From Rhodospirillaceae bacterium MC! (GTDB lineage: Bacteria; Pseudomonadota; Alphaproteobacteria; MC1), in the NCBI GenBank assembly GCA_002632265.1, contig NQOV01000006.1, positions 1-64,000 on the forward strand: 64,000 nucleotides of DNA, written 5' to 3'. The notes beneath the pieces are model-generated. The model was given only the letters and a program-made list of their open reading frames with translations. It was not told the DNA's origin and did no database searches. Of the stretch, positions 18,351 to 28,087 are shown piece after piece (the first letter of the stretch is position 1; each line of letters opens with the position of its first letter). A program made the translations under genes and the position numbers.

Positions 18351-20592
18351 AAAAAGTGATGGGGTCGATGTCTATGGTAATACTTATGGATCTAGGGATC
18401 TCGATCCTTTTTAGCCATTCTTTCATATAGACTTGAATTTTTAGGGATTTAGTGGCTTGGACTAGTACTCTACGGCGGTGGTTGTTTCTTACCATGGATA
18501 GGGCTGGTTTGGAAGGGCCCCATAGGGCTATTCTTTGCTTATCATTTTTTATGAAATCTTTGGTATTTGGTGCGACTTTCATGAGATAGTTTACAACTTT
18601 GACTACGAGATCTTCATTTTTTCCGCTGATGTAGATGGCTACTAGACGACTATAGGGGGGCATACCTGCCATGTGGCGGGATTGTTTTTCTATTTCTAGA
18701 AAGCGTTGACGTTTGCCGTTTGCTAGGGTTTGCATTACTGCATGATTGGGGTCATAGGTTTGTAAGATAACCAAACCTTTTTTATCGCTTCGTCCTGCTC
18801 GTCCTGATACTTGATACAGTAATTGCCATGATTTTTCTCCTGCTCTTGGATCTTCTCCCATTAGACCCACATCGGCATCTATTACTCCTACTAAGGTCAG
18901 ATTGGGAAAGTGGTAACCCTTTGCCATCATTTGGGTGGCGATTAAAATATCGGTTTTGCCATTTTCCATATTACGCACTAATTCTTCTGCTTGGTTGTGA
19001 TTATTGATGTTATCTGATGAGGCGATCTGCATATTATATTCGCCCAGATATTCCTTAACCTCTTCTGCTAAACGTTCCACCCCTGGCCCGCACGCCACAA
19101 AGGAATCTTGATCATCACAGGATGGGCAGGATTTAGGCTTTAGAATTGAGTATCCGCAATGATGACATTCTAAACGCTTGGATGTTTTATGATCCACCAA
19201 CCACGCTGTACAGTGAGGACACTGCAAACGATGTCCACAAGTACGGCACAGAGTTAAAGGAGCGTATCCTCTACGATTGAGAAATAACATTACTTGTTCT
19301 TTACGAGAAATGGTTTCTTTTATTTCATGCTCTAAGGCGGGGGAAATAAAGCGACCTTTAGCGGGTTTGTATGCTTTCAGATCCAACAACTTCACATCGG
19401 GCATGATCGCTTTCCCCCCTGCTCTGGCTTGCATTTGGATATGCGAATATTTTCCACTTTCCGCATTTACGATACTTTCAAGGGACGGAGTGGCCGAGGC
19501 TAAAACAATGGGGATATCTTCAAACTTCGCTCGTACAATGGCGATATCACGAGCATTATATAGGGGGTTTTCTTCTTGCTTAAAACTGTTGTCGTGTTCT
19601 TCATCGACGATAATTAAGCCTAAATTGGCAAAGGGTAAAAATAACGCAGATCTTGCCCCAACGATAATAGGTGCTTGATTGTTCAAGATATCATTCCATA
19701 TCTTTTTCTTTTTTCCTGTGGAAATATTCGAATGCCACACATGGGGATCACAGGCGAATCTTTCCTTAAAACGTAGAAACCATTGGGATGTTAGGGCAAT
19801 TTCTGGCAACATAACCAGTACTTGCTTTTGCATGGAAAAAGCTTTCTCTATGGCCTCGAAATATATTTCGGTTTTTCCTGATCCTGGCACACCCTCGAGC
19901 AAGCAACATTCGAATACATTCTTAGTGATTTTGGGGATGATCTCTTTTACTGCTTGTTTCTGCTCTTCACTAAAAACAATGGTCGGCACACCTGCCATGG
20001 CAGAAAAAGGATCTTGATCTTGAGCGTTATGATTATAATTTGGGATTTTATCTGTAGAAGTTAAAGCTCCTGTTTTTAGGAAGTTACGAATTACAGTAGT
20101 ACTAGCTCTTGAGTGCATGGCTAAATCTTCTTCATTAAGTTCGCCATGATCTTTTAAGCTTTTAATAATCATTCTACGTGCTGAAGATAGCTTGATATTT
20201 TTAAGAACGCTATCACTATCACGATTCATAGTATAATAGCGTATGGGCTTGGGCGGGAGATAAGCGTCTTTTACGCTCAAAACCATTTTCAAGATTATCC
20301 CCCTAAAGGCCATAGTATAATCTGCCGACCAATCAACTAACTTGCATATTTCTTGGGATAAGGGCGGAATGTGATTAAAGACATCCGTAATATGTTTGAT
20401 CTTTTTTTCATCGAGCTTAAGATCTGGCTCTTCATTCCAAACAACGCCGATAACTTCACGATTACGAAAATTCACTGCGACAATCGTTCCGTATGCCAAG
20501 GGCTTTTCACTATCGTATAAATCACTATCGTATAAATAAGTATAACATACATTAAAGGGCAATGTTAATAGTACAGAAATTTTTTTTCTCAT
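18349..20592 (-). CDS. priA: Primosomal protein N', replication restart helicase
   Basis: 747 residues. PriA reloads the replisome at stalled forks. It has an N-terminal DNA-binding region, Walker A GVPGSGKTEIYFEAIEKA, the helicase box LIIVDEEHDNSFKQE, SATPSLES, and a zinc region with four CxxC-type pairs (CRTCGHRLQCPHC, CHHCGY, CPSC) near residues 445-490. The C-terminal helicase motif QVSGRAGR is intact. The stop codon borders the tandem hairpin array. A J-domain gene lies 13 bp upstream on the same strand. Confidence 0.96.
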   Translation of the reverse strand: MRKKISVLLTLPFNVCYTYLYDSDLYDSEKPLAYGTIVAVNFRNREVIGVVWNEEPDLKLDEKKIKHITDVFNHIPPLSQEICKLVDWSADYTMAFRGIILKMVLSVKDAYLPPKPIRYYTMNRDSDSVLKNIKLSSARRMIIKSLKDHGELNEEDLAMHSRASTTVIRNFLKTGALTSTDKIPNYNHNAQDQDPFSAMAGVPTIVFSEEQKQAVKEIIPKITKNVFECCLLEGVPGSGKTEIYFEAIEKAFSMQKQVLVMLPEIALTSQWFLRFKERFACDPHVWHSNISTGKKKKIWNDILNNQAPIIVGARSALFLPFANLGLIIVDEEHDNSFKQEENPLYNARDIAIVRAKFEDIPIVLASATPSLESIVNAESGKYSHIQMQARAGGKAIMPDVKLLDLKAYKPAKGRFISPALEHEIKETISRKEQVMLFLNRRGYAPLTLCRTCGHRLQCPHCTAWLVDHKTSKRLECHHCGYSILKPKSCPSCDDQDSFVACGPGVERLAEEVKEYLGEYNMQIASSDNINNHNQAEELVRNMENGKTDILIATQMMAKGYHFPNLTLVGVIDADVGLMGEDPRAGEKSWQLLYQVSGRAGRSDKKGLVILQTYDPNHAVMQTLANGKRQRFLEIEKQSRHMAGMPPYSRLVAIYISGKNEDLVVKVVNYLMKVAPNTKDFIKNDKQRIALWGPSKPALSMVRNNHRRRVLVQATKSLKIQVYMKEWLKRIEIPRSISITIDIDPITF

Positions 20593-20605
20593 TCATTTAC
20601 GGCTT

Positions 20606-21382
20606 TTATTTATAGGTGTGCTTAAGATATGCAAAAGCGTCATTTAATATGGCCATCTTTTCGGTGCTACCGTAAGGAGAATCTGGATGATGAATTCTTG
20701 AAAGTAGGCGGTAACGATCCTTAATATCTTTAAATATATGTTTAATATCAGGAGTTAAACACATTACATGTAAAGCTTGGTTTTTTGTTTTGATACCTGT
20801 TTCAATGGATTCGAACGTTAAAATATTCACAATCATACTTAAACGATCAAGCTCCGAATAGGCTTTTTTTAGCTCGTCTTTACTATCAACTTCATTTGTA
20901 GTATTGTTTTTAGCTTGCTCTTTTTCAAGATCCATTTGTTCATGCTTAAGCTTGAGTTTTTCCTTTAAACTCAAGTATTCCGCTTGAATGTTTTGGATGT
21001 TGGTCTTTTGTTGCTTGCTTAGAAGTTCCACATCCATATTCCCATGAGCCATATGTAGGGCGATGTTTAACGCCTTACGGATCATTACAGAATCGTAACC
21101 GTCCCCTAAACGCACTTGAATACGTGGTTTTCTCATCCATGTTTTTTTCGTACCGTCCGTATTAATCGACGTAACCGAATCACGGTCTCCCACCTCCGCA
21201 TCTCCAGGATCTGCATAAGCCTGTATGGTATTTTTGGGGAGCATAATCACAACCGAGCGAGCAATATCAGCGATATTCACTCCCTTTTCCTCTGCCAAAT
21301 CCGATATTTTCTGCCTAAATTCTGAAGAGCATGAAATTGTATATGATTTTTTATGTTTTTTCTTCTCTATAGTCATAGTCAT
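20606..21382 (-). CDS. J-domain protein with ribbon-helix-helix-like N-terminus
   Basis: 258 residues. The C-terminus carries a J-domain core (DIKDRYRLLSRIHHPDSPYG, with the HPD tripeptide that stimulates DnaK, then MAILNDAFAYLK). Residues of about 10-50 (KKSYTISCSSEFRQKISDL, VNIADIARSVV) resemble a ribbon-helix-helix fold. The middle is a charged coiled coil. It would be a DnaK co-chaperone with its J-domain at the C-terminus, possibly bound to DNA. It is 13 bp upstream of priA and probably co-transcribed. The N-terminal assignment is tentative. Confidence 0.72.
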   Translation of the reverse strand: MTMTIEKKKHKKSYTISCSSEFRQKISDLAEEKGVNIADIARSVVIMLPKNTIQAYADPGDAEVGDRDSVTSINTDGTKKTWMRKPRIQVRLGDGYDSVMIRKALNIALHMAHGNMDVELLSKQQKTNIQNIQAEYLSLKEKLKLKHEQMDLEKEQAKNNTTNEVDSKDELKKAYSELDRLSMIVNILTFESIETGIKTKNQALHVMCLTPDIKHIFKDIKDRYRLLSRIHHPDSPYGSTEKMAILNDAFAYLKHTYK

Positions 21383-21622
21383 ATGTAAATTACCCTAATC
21401 TATTGAACATAAATCTAATTATAAAAATTAAACATCATTTGTAGTAGTTATCCATTCTAATACATAAACATTAAAAAAACCTTTACTTTTTCCACAAATT
21501 TCCCAAACCCCCTACTACAAACGAATCCAAACCATTCCGAATGCGTAACATCCAAAAAAGAATCCAACAAACCATCCTTATCCATTACGCCCCAACATAA
21601 TGCCACCCAAAGCCCAAATTGT

Positions 21623-22033
21623 GGGAAAAAGTGCCCCTTAGGTGTTACTACCTAAGCCATGACTAAAGACATATGAAGAGTGCTATTTCACGCAATTTAC
21701 CAAATTCTGGGAAAAAGTACCCCTTAGATGTTTTTAGGCGATACGTACATGTATATGTACTACCTAAGCCATGATTAAAGACATATAAAGAGTGCTTTCT
21801 CACGCAATTTACCAAATTGTGGGAAAAAGTGCCCCTTAGGTGTTTTTAATCATGGCGTACATGTATATGTACTACCTAAGCCATGATTAAAGACATCTAA
21901 AGAGTGCTATTTCACGCAATTTACTAAATTGTGGGAAAAAGTACCCCTTAGATGTTTTTAGGCGATACGTACATGTATATGTACTACCTAAGTATCGGCT
22001 AAAGACATATAAGGGGTGCTTTTTCCCACAATT
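21623..22033. repeat. Tandem array of four large hairpins after the LpxL-type gene
   Basis: Units begin with GGGAAAAAGT at 21623, 21709, 21821 and 21933 (spacings 86, 112 and 112 bp). Each folds into a long stem capped by GTACATGTATATGTAC, except the first, which lacks this centre. Unit 3 has the arm pair AATCATGG/CCATGATT, unit 4 has GATAC/GTATC, and unit 2 mixes the two. The array ends at the stop codon of the acyltransferase gene. The stretch 21383-21622 is G-poor and shows no gene. Confidence 0.85.
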
Positions 22034-22969
22034 TTAGGGTTTCCAGCGGTTGTGGTACCATAACCATTGTTCAGGATCATTTCTGATCCACTCTTCGAAC
22101 ACTACGTATAAACGTTTGATGTTATGTAGGGTGTCTTCTCTTAGGTTGTTGTGAACTCGCTCTAGGGGGAATTCTTCGATTAGTACTTCGAATTTTGTTG
22201 GATCGTCTAAACGTCTTAAACCTGTTGAGAGTAGAATTGTTTTGTTATATTTTAGGGCGGAACGAATGGCGGTTATGGGTACCCATGCCTCTTTGCCGAA
22301 AAAGGGGATTTGGATTCCTTCTTTTAGGCGATGATCCATTAGAATCCCGTAGGATACTTTTTTTAACATTCTTGCTAGATACATACTGCCATCACGTCCT
22401 TTAGGGAGCATATATTCACGTTTTGGAGCGTTTTGGGTATTGATCCATTCCATATAGGGGTTATTTTGCTTTCTGTAGATTCCGTATAATTCGATGTCGA
22501 AGAATTGCCATGCGGTTTGAAGTAGCAATTCCCAATTTCCCAAGTGGGCTGATACATATACCGCTCCGTTGGGATTGGCTTTGGCTATCTCTATGGCTTT
22601 TTTACTTTCTTCTGGCACGTAGATAAATGATTTTTCTTTACAATCCTTATCATCTGTTATTAGGGCGTTACTTGAGTTAATGATTTCCAAGATCACACGT
22701 GAAAAGTTCTTCCATGATTCCAACATGATACGCTCTTTTTCTTCCTGTGGCATCTCTGGGAAAGCCAGATCAAGACCGATTTGAGCATATTTCTTTTTTC
22801 TTTTAGCAAAAGGCGTCTTATACAAAACACCCCCCAACCACGCACCGAAATTCGAAGAGGCATGAAAGGATGTTTTTCTTATTATTCCATTAATCACAAT
22901 ACGAGCTAGGATATTTTGAGTCTGATAACTTATTAGTTTATGTAATGGAAGATTATGCTTATTGAACAT
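22034..22969 (-). CDS. LpxL/HtrB-type lipid A acyltransferase
   Basis: 311 residues of the lysophospholipid acyltransferase family. It transfers a secondary acyl chain to lipid A at the inner membrane. The catalytic HxxxxE motif is HLGNWE near residue 142, preceded by GAVYVSA; later blocks (GILMDHRLKEGIQIPFFG) and the C-terminal PEQWLWYHNRWKP are typical. Which acyl position it modifies cannot be told. The stop codon touches the hairpin array at 21623-22033. Confidence 0.9.
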   Translation of the reverse strand: MFNKHNLPLHKLISYQTQNILARIVINGIIRKTSFHASSNFGAWLGGVLYKTPFAKRKKKYAQIGLDLAFPEMPQEEKERIMLESWKNFSRVILEIINSSNALITDDKDCKEKSFIYVPEESKKAIEIAKANPNGAVYVSAHLGNWELLLQTAWQFFDIELYGIYRKQNNPYMEWINTQNAPKREYMLPKGRDGSMYLARMLKKVSYGILMDHRLKEGIQIPFFGKEAWVPITAIRSALKYNKTILLSTGLRRLDDPTKFEVLIEEFPLERVHNNLREDTLHNIKRLYVVFEEWIRNDPEQWLWYHNRWKP

Positions 22970-23129
22970 GTGTAAGATACCTTATTATATGAATATTTTT
23001 TTACTAGTATCACATTATACTACATTTTTATATTATATGCTAGAATTATAATTATAAAAAATCCTTATTTATCATATGGGAATATTTCATTCTTTAATCA
23101 AGATCTTATGAATGCTTATTCAAACTTTT

Positions 23130-23204
23130 ATTGTTGACAACTGTTTAATTATGTGTAATAATCCTTATCATATTTACCAACTTAACATAAGGAAATTAAA
23201 AAAT
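23130..23204 (+). promoter_or_regulatory. Promoter and leader copied in tandem (copy 1)
   Basis: This 75-bp segment occurs again, identical, at 24144-24218. It contains TTGACA (23134-23139), a 17-bp spacer and AATAAT (23157-23162), then the leader and a ribosome-binding site (ATAAGGA) ending at the start of the 276-residue membrane protein gene. Confidence 0.75.
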
Positions 23205-24033
23205 GATGATGATGGCCTTTTATAAAGAACTTGCTATTGTAAGTGTGTGTGCTTTTTTATTATTGCTTGTGTATTTTGGATTATCATTCAAAATCAAATC
23301 CTTACAAGATAAATCATTAATGGCCACCACCGTATTATTAATTACGATGGAATTTTTACATTATTATACCTTCTTGCCCATCATATGTGGCTCGCTGATA
23401 GCAGGGATAATAGGGCAAATATACAAGAACCATTTAATCAATAAAGCTAAGATCAAAACAAACCAACCAAAAAGCATACCTTATGCTATCATCGTTCATG
23501 TTGTGTTATTGATCTTATTTACTAGAGAGCTTATTGTATTTGAGAGTATAATAATAAAAATATATGGTTCAAGATTAACTACATTCCAAAACTTATTAAG
23601 TGGTGGGCAAATTTTTCTACTTTATTCATTATGTATCTATATCTTAGGTATGGCCATAGCCACAGGATCAGCAGATAAACATTTAATAATAATATTCATA
23701 ATTCTTGCTATCGAAGATATAGCAGGATATGTTGCAGAATTCATAGCACATCTTATGTTAATGCCATATTTACCCCAAAAACCCCTAACAATTACGACGT
23801 TGATATTTATCATTGCAATATTCATAATCTCCATATACGCCACCCAAAAAAAATTAAAAGATTTTAGCAAAACCTATATGAAAAATATTACAGATCTACA
23901 ACCCCTTAAAGCAGATATTTCCACCTTACCACATCCCACCTTACCTTTTAACTTAGTTACTACCATGATAATACTAGGAACATGCTTAACTTTTTTAGCA
24001 GAGGGGATTCTCTTAGCAATTCAAGGACTATAA
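23203..24033 (+). CDS. Polytopic membrane protein, unknown function
   Basis: 276 residues with about eight hydrophobic segments and very few charged residues in them. I do not recognise the family. Motif-like stretches are IATGSADKHLI near residue 150 and KLKDFSKTYMKNITD near residue 225, both found in altered form in the downstream pseudogene. The gene starts with four ATG codons in a row, with AAGGA ten bases upstream, behind a good sigma-70 promoter. Confidence 0.75.
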   Translation: MMMMAFYKELAIVSVCAFLLLLVYFGLSFKIKSLQDKSLMATTVLLITMEFLHYYTFLPIICGSLIAGIIGQIYKNHLINKAKIKTNQPKSIPYAIIVHVVLLILFTRELIVFESIIIKIYGSRLTTFQNLLSGGQIFLLYSLCIYILGMAIATGSADKHLIIIFIILAIEDIAGYVAEFIAHLMLMPYLPQKPLTITTLIFIIAIFIISIYATQKKLKDFSKTYMKNITDLQPLKADISTLPHPTLPFNLVTTMIILGTCLTFLAEGILLAIQGL

Positions 24034-24143
24034 AAAAATTTAAAAGGCTAAATTACTTACATATAGTAGATCCTAAATAAAAGTTGGTCAGAAGTTGTAA
24101 GATATTTAAATTATTCATGTAATTTAAATATCTGACAACTTTC

Positions 24144-24218
24144 ATTGTTGACAACTGTTTAATTATGTGTAATAATCCTTATCATATTTACCAACTTAAC
24201 ATAAGGAAATTAAAAAAT
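24144..24218 (+). repeat. Promoter and leader copied in tandem (copy 2)
   Basis: Identical over 75 bp to 23130-23204, including the promoter and ribosome-binding site. The base after the repeat changes the start codon: copy 1 reads ATGATG, this copy reads ATAGAT. The promoter here may still be active. Confidence 0.85.
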
Positions 24219-25119
24219 AGATCTTGATAACATCTTACACACATTAGAGATTTCTATATTATTTTTAAAAGCGTGTATATTTATATTCTTATTCTTATTC
24301 TTATTCTTATGCTTATATTTAAAATTATCAAAATCCAAACAGCCCTTACTAGATAAATATTAAGTAATTATTTTGGGATTTATTGCCCTTTCATTTCCCA
24401 TAGAACTTTTCTCATTTCCCATATGGAGAGAAAATTCTACAATACAAGTATCTTTTCCTATACTTTTCAGAATCATCAGCAGTGCACTTCTAGCAGTGAT
24501 TATATTACAAATATGTAAGGTCAGTTTATTTAATAAGGCAAAACTCAAAACAGGGCAAGCCATAACTCGAAATTACACTGTCATAATTCATATTTTATTC
24601 TTTATTGGCTTTACTATCGTGTTTATTGGCTTTAAGAGTGTAAACATAATAAATTCTTACACTCTTAGATATGCAAGTGGCGATGTATTTTTCATGTCTA
24701 TAACCATAGAACACATAGCCATAATGATTTTATTATTTTTCTATCTGTTAATTAAAACAATAGCCTCAAGATCAATAGATAAGCATTTAATAGGAATATT
24801 TATACTTGTTATACTTGAGTTTGTAGCATCGCTGTTCGTTTATTCCATAAGAAAAGAAAAAGAAATAATAGGCTCAATGACAATAGACGTACCAACATTA
24901 AGAGCCGTTACACTTCTCATATTTATAGCTATAATCTTCCTAAGCTTAATATATGCTAGCAAAATAAAACTAAAGAATTTTCGCAATCAATATATGGCAC
25001 AGATTACAGATCAAGCCCTAAGACCTAAACCGTCCCTTAATTTGGTGGTTACTCTGATCTTACTAGGAACATTTGGAAGCTTTGCAATAGATGGAATTAT
25101 CGTGTTAATTCTATCGTAG
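24217..25119 (+). pseudogene. Dead tandem paralogue of the upstream membrane protein
   Basis: The frame aligned with the upstream gene begins at ATA (24217) where the ATG should be. It reads through LCLYLKLSKSKQPLLDKY, is broken by TAA at 24361-24363, then stays open to 25119. The downstream part keeps family features (ASRSIDKHLIGIFIL, KLKNFRNQYMAQITD). Two lesions, a lost start and an in-frame stop, point to a pseudogene. A start at TTG 24373 is possible but has no visible ribosome-binding site. The end overlaps lpxK tail to tail by 23 bp. Confidence 0.8.
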
Positions 25120-26152
25120 GCTTTATAAGATTTAAAAGTTGAGCTTTATTCTGCTCATCAAAACTCAACTCTATTTCAAGAATTAAGGGCTTATGTTCCT
25201 TAATAAATTCTTGGGGTAAGCGTGCGTAATCCTTTGATGTGGTTAGTAATTTAGCTTTATATTTTTTGCTCATGCTCACTAAATGATCAAGATCAGCTTG
25301 AGTATAATTATAATGATCGCCATAGGATAGGCTGTGCATTATCTCATATCCTGCCTGCTTGGCGGTGGCGAAGACCTTATCAGGCATGCCGATACCTGCA
25401 AAGACTACCACCGCTTTATAATCATCATCAACCACAACAGGCTTGATATGTGCTTGAAGAATTAACGGATCGGCTATTGTTTCACATATTAGATCTCTCG
25501 TATGGCTAGAATCTTCGCCTATTATGATAAATGCTGATGATCGAAACTGGGCAGATCTTAAGCTCTCTCTTAAGGGGCCAGCAGGGAATAAGCGATTATT
25601 TCCTAGTCCGAACTTACCGTCAATTATAACAAGTGTGATATCCTTTTGTAAAGTGGGATTTTGCATGCCGTCATCTAAGATAATAACGTCGGTTTTTAGC
25701 TCGTTATCGTTATCGTTATCATGATTATTTTCATGATTGTTTTCATTATCATTTTCAATTAACATCGCTCCCCTACCACGATCAGGGCTGATATAAGTGG
25801 GCGATGTTTTAGCAAGTAAGAGCGGTTCATCTCCGCACTCGCTCGCTTGATGAGTGGGTAAGATTCTTGTGGGTTCTGTGATAGATCCGCCATATCCACG
25901 AGTTAAAAAGGCTACATTCTTATGAAATTCATCCTTTAGGATTTTCGCCAAAGCCAAAGCGGTGGGAGTTTTTCCCGTACCGCCCATGGTAATATTGCCT
26001 ACGCAGATAACAGGTAATTTACTTTTATAGCCGTTTTGTTTGTTGGCTCGATGTGTGGTAATTGCTCCATATATCAATCCTACAGGCTTTAAGGATACCG
26101 CCCACAAGAAAGAATCATTTTCTTTATACCAAAATTTAGGAATCTTTAGCAT
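25097..26152 (-). CDS. lpxK: Tetraacyldisaccharide 4'-kinase
   Basis: 351 residues. It phosphorylates the lipid A precursor at the 4' position on the inner membrane. The Walker A motif is GNITMGGTGKTPTALALAK (residues 52-70), followed by TRGYGG and the DDGMQN motif near residue 160. Between residues of about 133 and 152 there is a low-complexity Asn/Asp/Glu/His insertion encoded by short repeats, not normal for the family but outside the catalytic motifs. It follows the TPR lipoprotein gene by 12 bp. Confidence 0.95.
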   Translation of the reverse strand: MLKIPKFWYKENDSFLWAVSLKPVGLIYGAITTHRANKQNGYKSKLPVICVGNITMGGTGKTPTALALAKILKDEFHKNVAFLTRGYGGSITEPTRILPTHQASECGDEPLLLAKTSPTYISPDRGRGAMLIENDNENNHENNHDNDNDNELKTDVIILDDGMQNPTLQKDITLVIIDGKFGLGNNRLFPAGPLRESLRSAQFRSSAFIIIGEDSSHTRDLICETIADPLILQAHIKPVVVDDDYKAVVVFAGIGMPDKVFATAKQAGYEIMHSLSYGDHYNYTQADLDHLVSMSKKYKAKLLTTSKDYARLPQEFIKEHKPLILEIELSFDEQNKAQLLNLIKPTIELTR

Positions 26153-26164
26153 GATATTAAATGT

Positions 26165-28087
26165 TTATTTTAAGCCGTTGGCGATTTTATCATTAATGCT
26201 TTTAAGATCCACAGTAAGCAGGGCTTTTTCTTCTGCTGGTAAACTTGCCAAGCCCAACTTAGATCTTTTCCAATACATTCTTGCCTTATCATGATGACCA
26301 ATTTGATAATAGGAATCCCCCAAATGATTTAAAATCTCTGGTTGGTTAGGATCTGTTATGCGAGCCACTTCAAGGAGTTTGATAGCCTTTTGATAGTTGC
26401 CGATTTTATAGTATCCCCATGCTAGACTATCCATATAGTATACGCTACTTGGTAAGATCTTCAAGGCTTTTTGTACATATTTAATTCCGCCTTGCACATC
26501 TTTCTCGCTATCAATTAGAGTATATCCTAAAAAGTTATATGCCTCGCTTGATGTGGGATTAAAATCAATGGCGATTTTCATATATTTAATAGCGTTATCA
26601 GTATCCTTTTTCATACCATACAGCGTGCCGATAGTAAAAGCATAATACGAAGACGCAACCTTATTCGCTGGTTGGGATTTCTGCAATGCTTTATCTTCTA
26701 GCAGATATTTAAAGATCGCAATTGTCTTATCATGATTTTTAAGATTTTTATAAATAGTCCCTTCGATTTCCTTGGTGGTTCTTTTGGGAGTATTTTTTTC
26801 TTCTTTAACCATTTGATCAATAATAAGTTTACCGTCATTATATTTATGATTGGCAACCGAACTTACAATTGCTTTAGTGCGTGATGTTTTATAACAATAA
26901 CTTTCCTTTTCCACACTTGCCAAAAGATTCTTTTGAAGTGTGTAGAATCCTTTGCCTGTTTCAAGATTATCGGCAAACATTAGCTTAGGTAAGCAATAAT
27001 GTTCGTTGGCTAACCATGTTGCTTGAGCCAATAGAATGTTAGAGCCAAAGTTGAATTTAATTTCCTTTAAGAGCGTAGCTTGGTGCATATAAACCATGAA
27101 TACTAAATCAGAAAACGCAACCTTTTTTTGCTTTTTACTAAAGGCCATACCCTTGGTTAGATAGGATTTATCTGTGATAAATGAAGAGTATCGCCAATTG
27201 TTGTAGTATTTAGTAGTCTGTTGATGTACTGGTTTTTTAAGAATTTTATCTACGGTTTTTTGATCTCCCATAACATAGGCAAAACGCAATTGCCATAAAT
27301 CTGCTTGTAACGTTCTCAATAATTGCGGATCTCTTGATTGAACAAATGTACTTTCCGCAAGTTCTGGATGACCATCAAGCGTGTGAATCAGTCCTTTATA
27401 TATGTAAGCATTGGAAAGTAAAGCTCCGTACTGGGTTAAGCCTGTGAAATACTTCAAAGCTTGATCCTTGCCTTGTTGCTCATATAAGCACCAACCATGA
27501 ATATAATTTATAGTATTTTGATACATATAATCTTGCAATTGATAGGGCGAATGAAACATCCCCTTTTGTGTTTTTTGTGGGGTGTTCTTTAAAGCGTTGG
27601 CGATCTTACATGAATTTTCCAAACTCTTCTTACTTGATAAACCATGATTAAGATTTAACAAAGATATAATAGTAAGATTTGCCAATAAAGAATGTGGCGA
27701 TTTTTTAAGAATCACTACTGCCATTTTATGAGCTGCCACGGCGTTACCTGTATATAAAAATGTTGTTAGCATTTCATTTTCTAAGGATAAGGGCAGAAGA
27801 TTACTACTATCAATTAACTTTTGATAGGCTTGAGATGCGTCATTTAAGCGACCATTTTTAAATAATTCCTTAGCCACTAAAACAATCCCTGATGTGGGTA
27901 CAAACTTTTTCTTGTTATCTTTGTTTTTAAGATTACTAGTTACTTGATTCTTTAAGAGCGTAGTGGTTGATGTTGGTTGAGTCTTTTCGTCATTATTTTG
28001 TTTAGATCCCGAAGGATTATTCGAACAAGATGATAAAAGCAAAGAAACTGAAATACTAAATATGCAAAGTGTACTTTTTAAGTTCAT
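26165..28087 (-). CDS. TPR-repeat lipoprotein
   Basis: About 640 residues. I set the start at 28087 since the protein then begins MNLKSTLCIFSISVSLLLSS followed by Cys, a lipoprotein signal with lipobox LSSC. Tetratricopeptide repeats are clear in the last 200 residues (AYNFLGYTLIDSEKD, YYMDSLAWGYYKIGNYQKAI, PEILNHLGDSYYQIGHHDKA), with weaker repeats before. It is likely an outer-membrane or periplasmic scaffold. It is followed 12 bp later by lpxK. Confidence 0.88.
   Translation of the reverse strand: MNLKSTLCIFSISVSLLLSSCSNNPSGSKQNNDEKTQPTSTTTLLKNQVTSNLKNKDNKKKFVPTSGIVLVAKELFKNGRLNDASQAYQKLIDSSNLLPLSLENEMLTTFLYTGNAVAAHKMAVVILKKSPHSLLANLTIISLLNLNHGLSSKKSLENSCKIANALKNTPQKTQKGMFHSPYQLQDYMYQNTINYIHGWCLYEQQGKDQALKYFTGLTQYGALLSNAYIYKGLIHTLDGHPELAESTFVQSRDPQLLRTLQADLWQLRFAYVMGDQKTVDKILKKPVHQQTTKYYNNWRYSSFITDKSYLTKGMAFSKKQKKVAFSDLVFMVYMHQATLLKEIKFNFGSNILLAQATWLANEHYCLPKLMFADNLETGKGFYTLQKNLLASVEKESYCYKTSRTKAIVSSVANHKYNDGKLIIDQMVKEEKNTPKRTTKEIEGTIYKNLKNHDKTIAIFKYLLEDKALQKSQPANKVASSYYAFTIGTLYGMKKDTDNAIKYMKIAIDFNPTSSEAYNFLGYTLIDSEKDVQGGIKYVQKALKILPSSVYYMDSLAWGYYKIGNYQKAIKLLEVARITDPNQPEILNHLGDSYYQIGHHDKARMYWKRSKLGLASLPAEEKALLTVDLKSINDKIANGLK

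Noticed and set aside
21623-22033. CRISPR-like or phage attachment repeats
   Set aside because: The units are self-complementary hairpins in direct tandem with no spacers, and there is no integrase nearby.
24373-25119. Intact 248-residue membrane protein gene
   Set aside because: It would start at a TTG without a ribosome-binding site; homology to the upstream gene continues 5' across a stop codon, so it is better read as part of a pseudogene.
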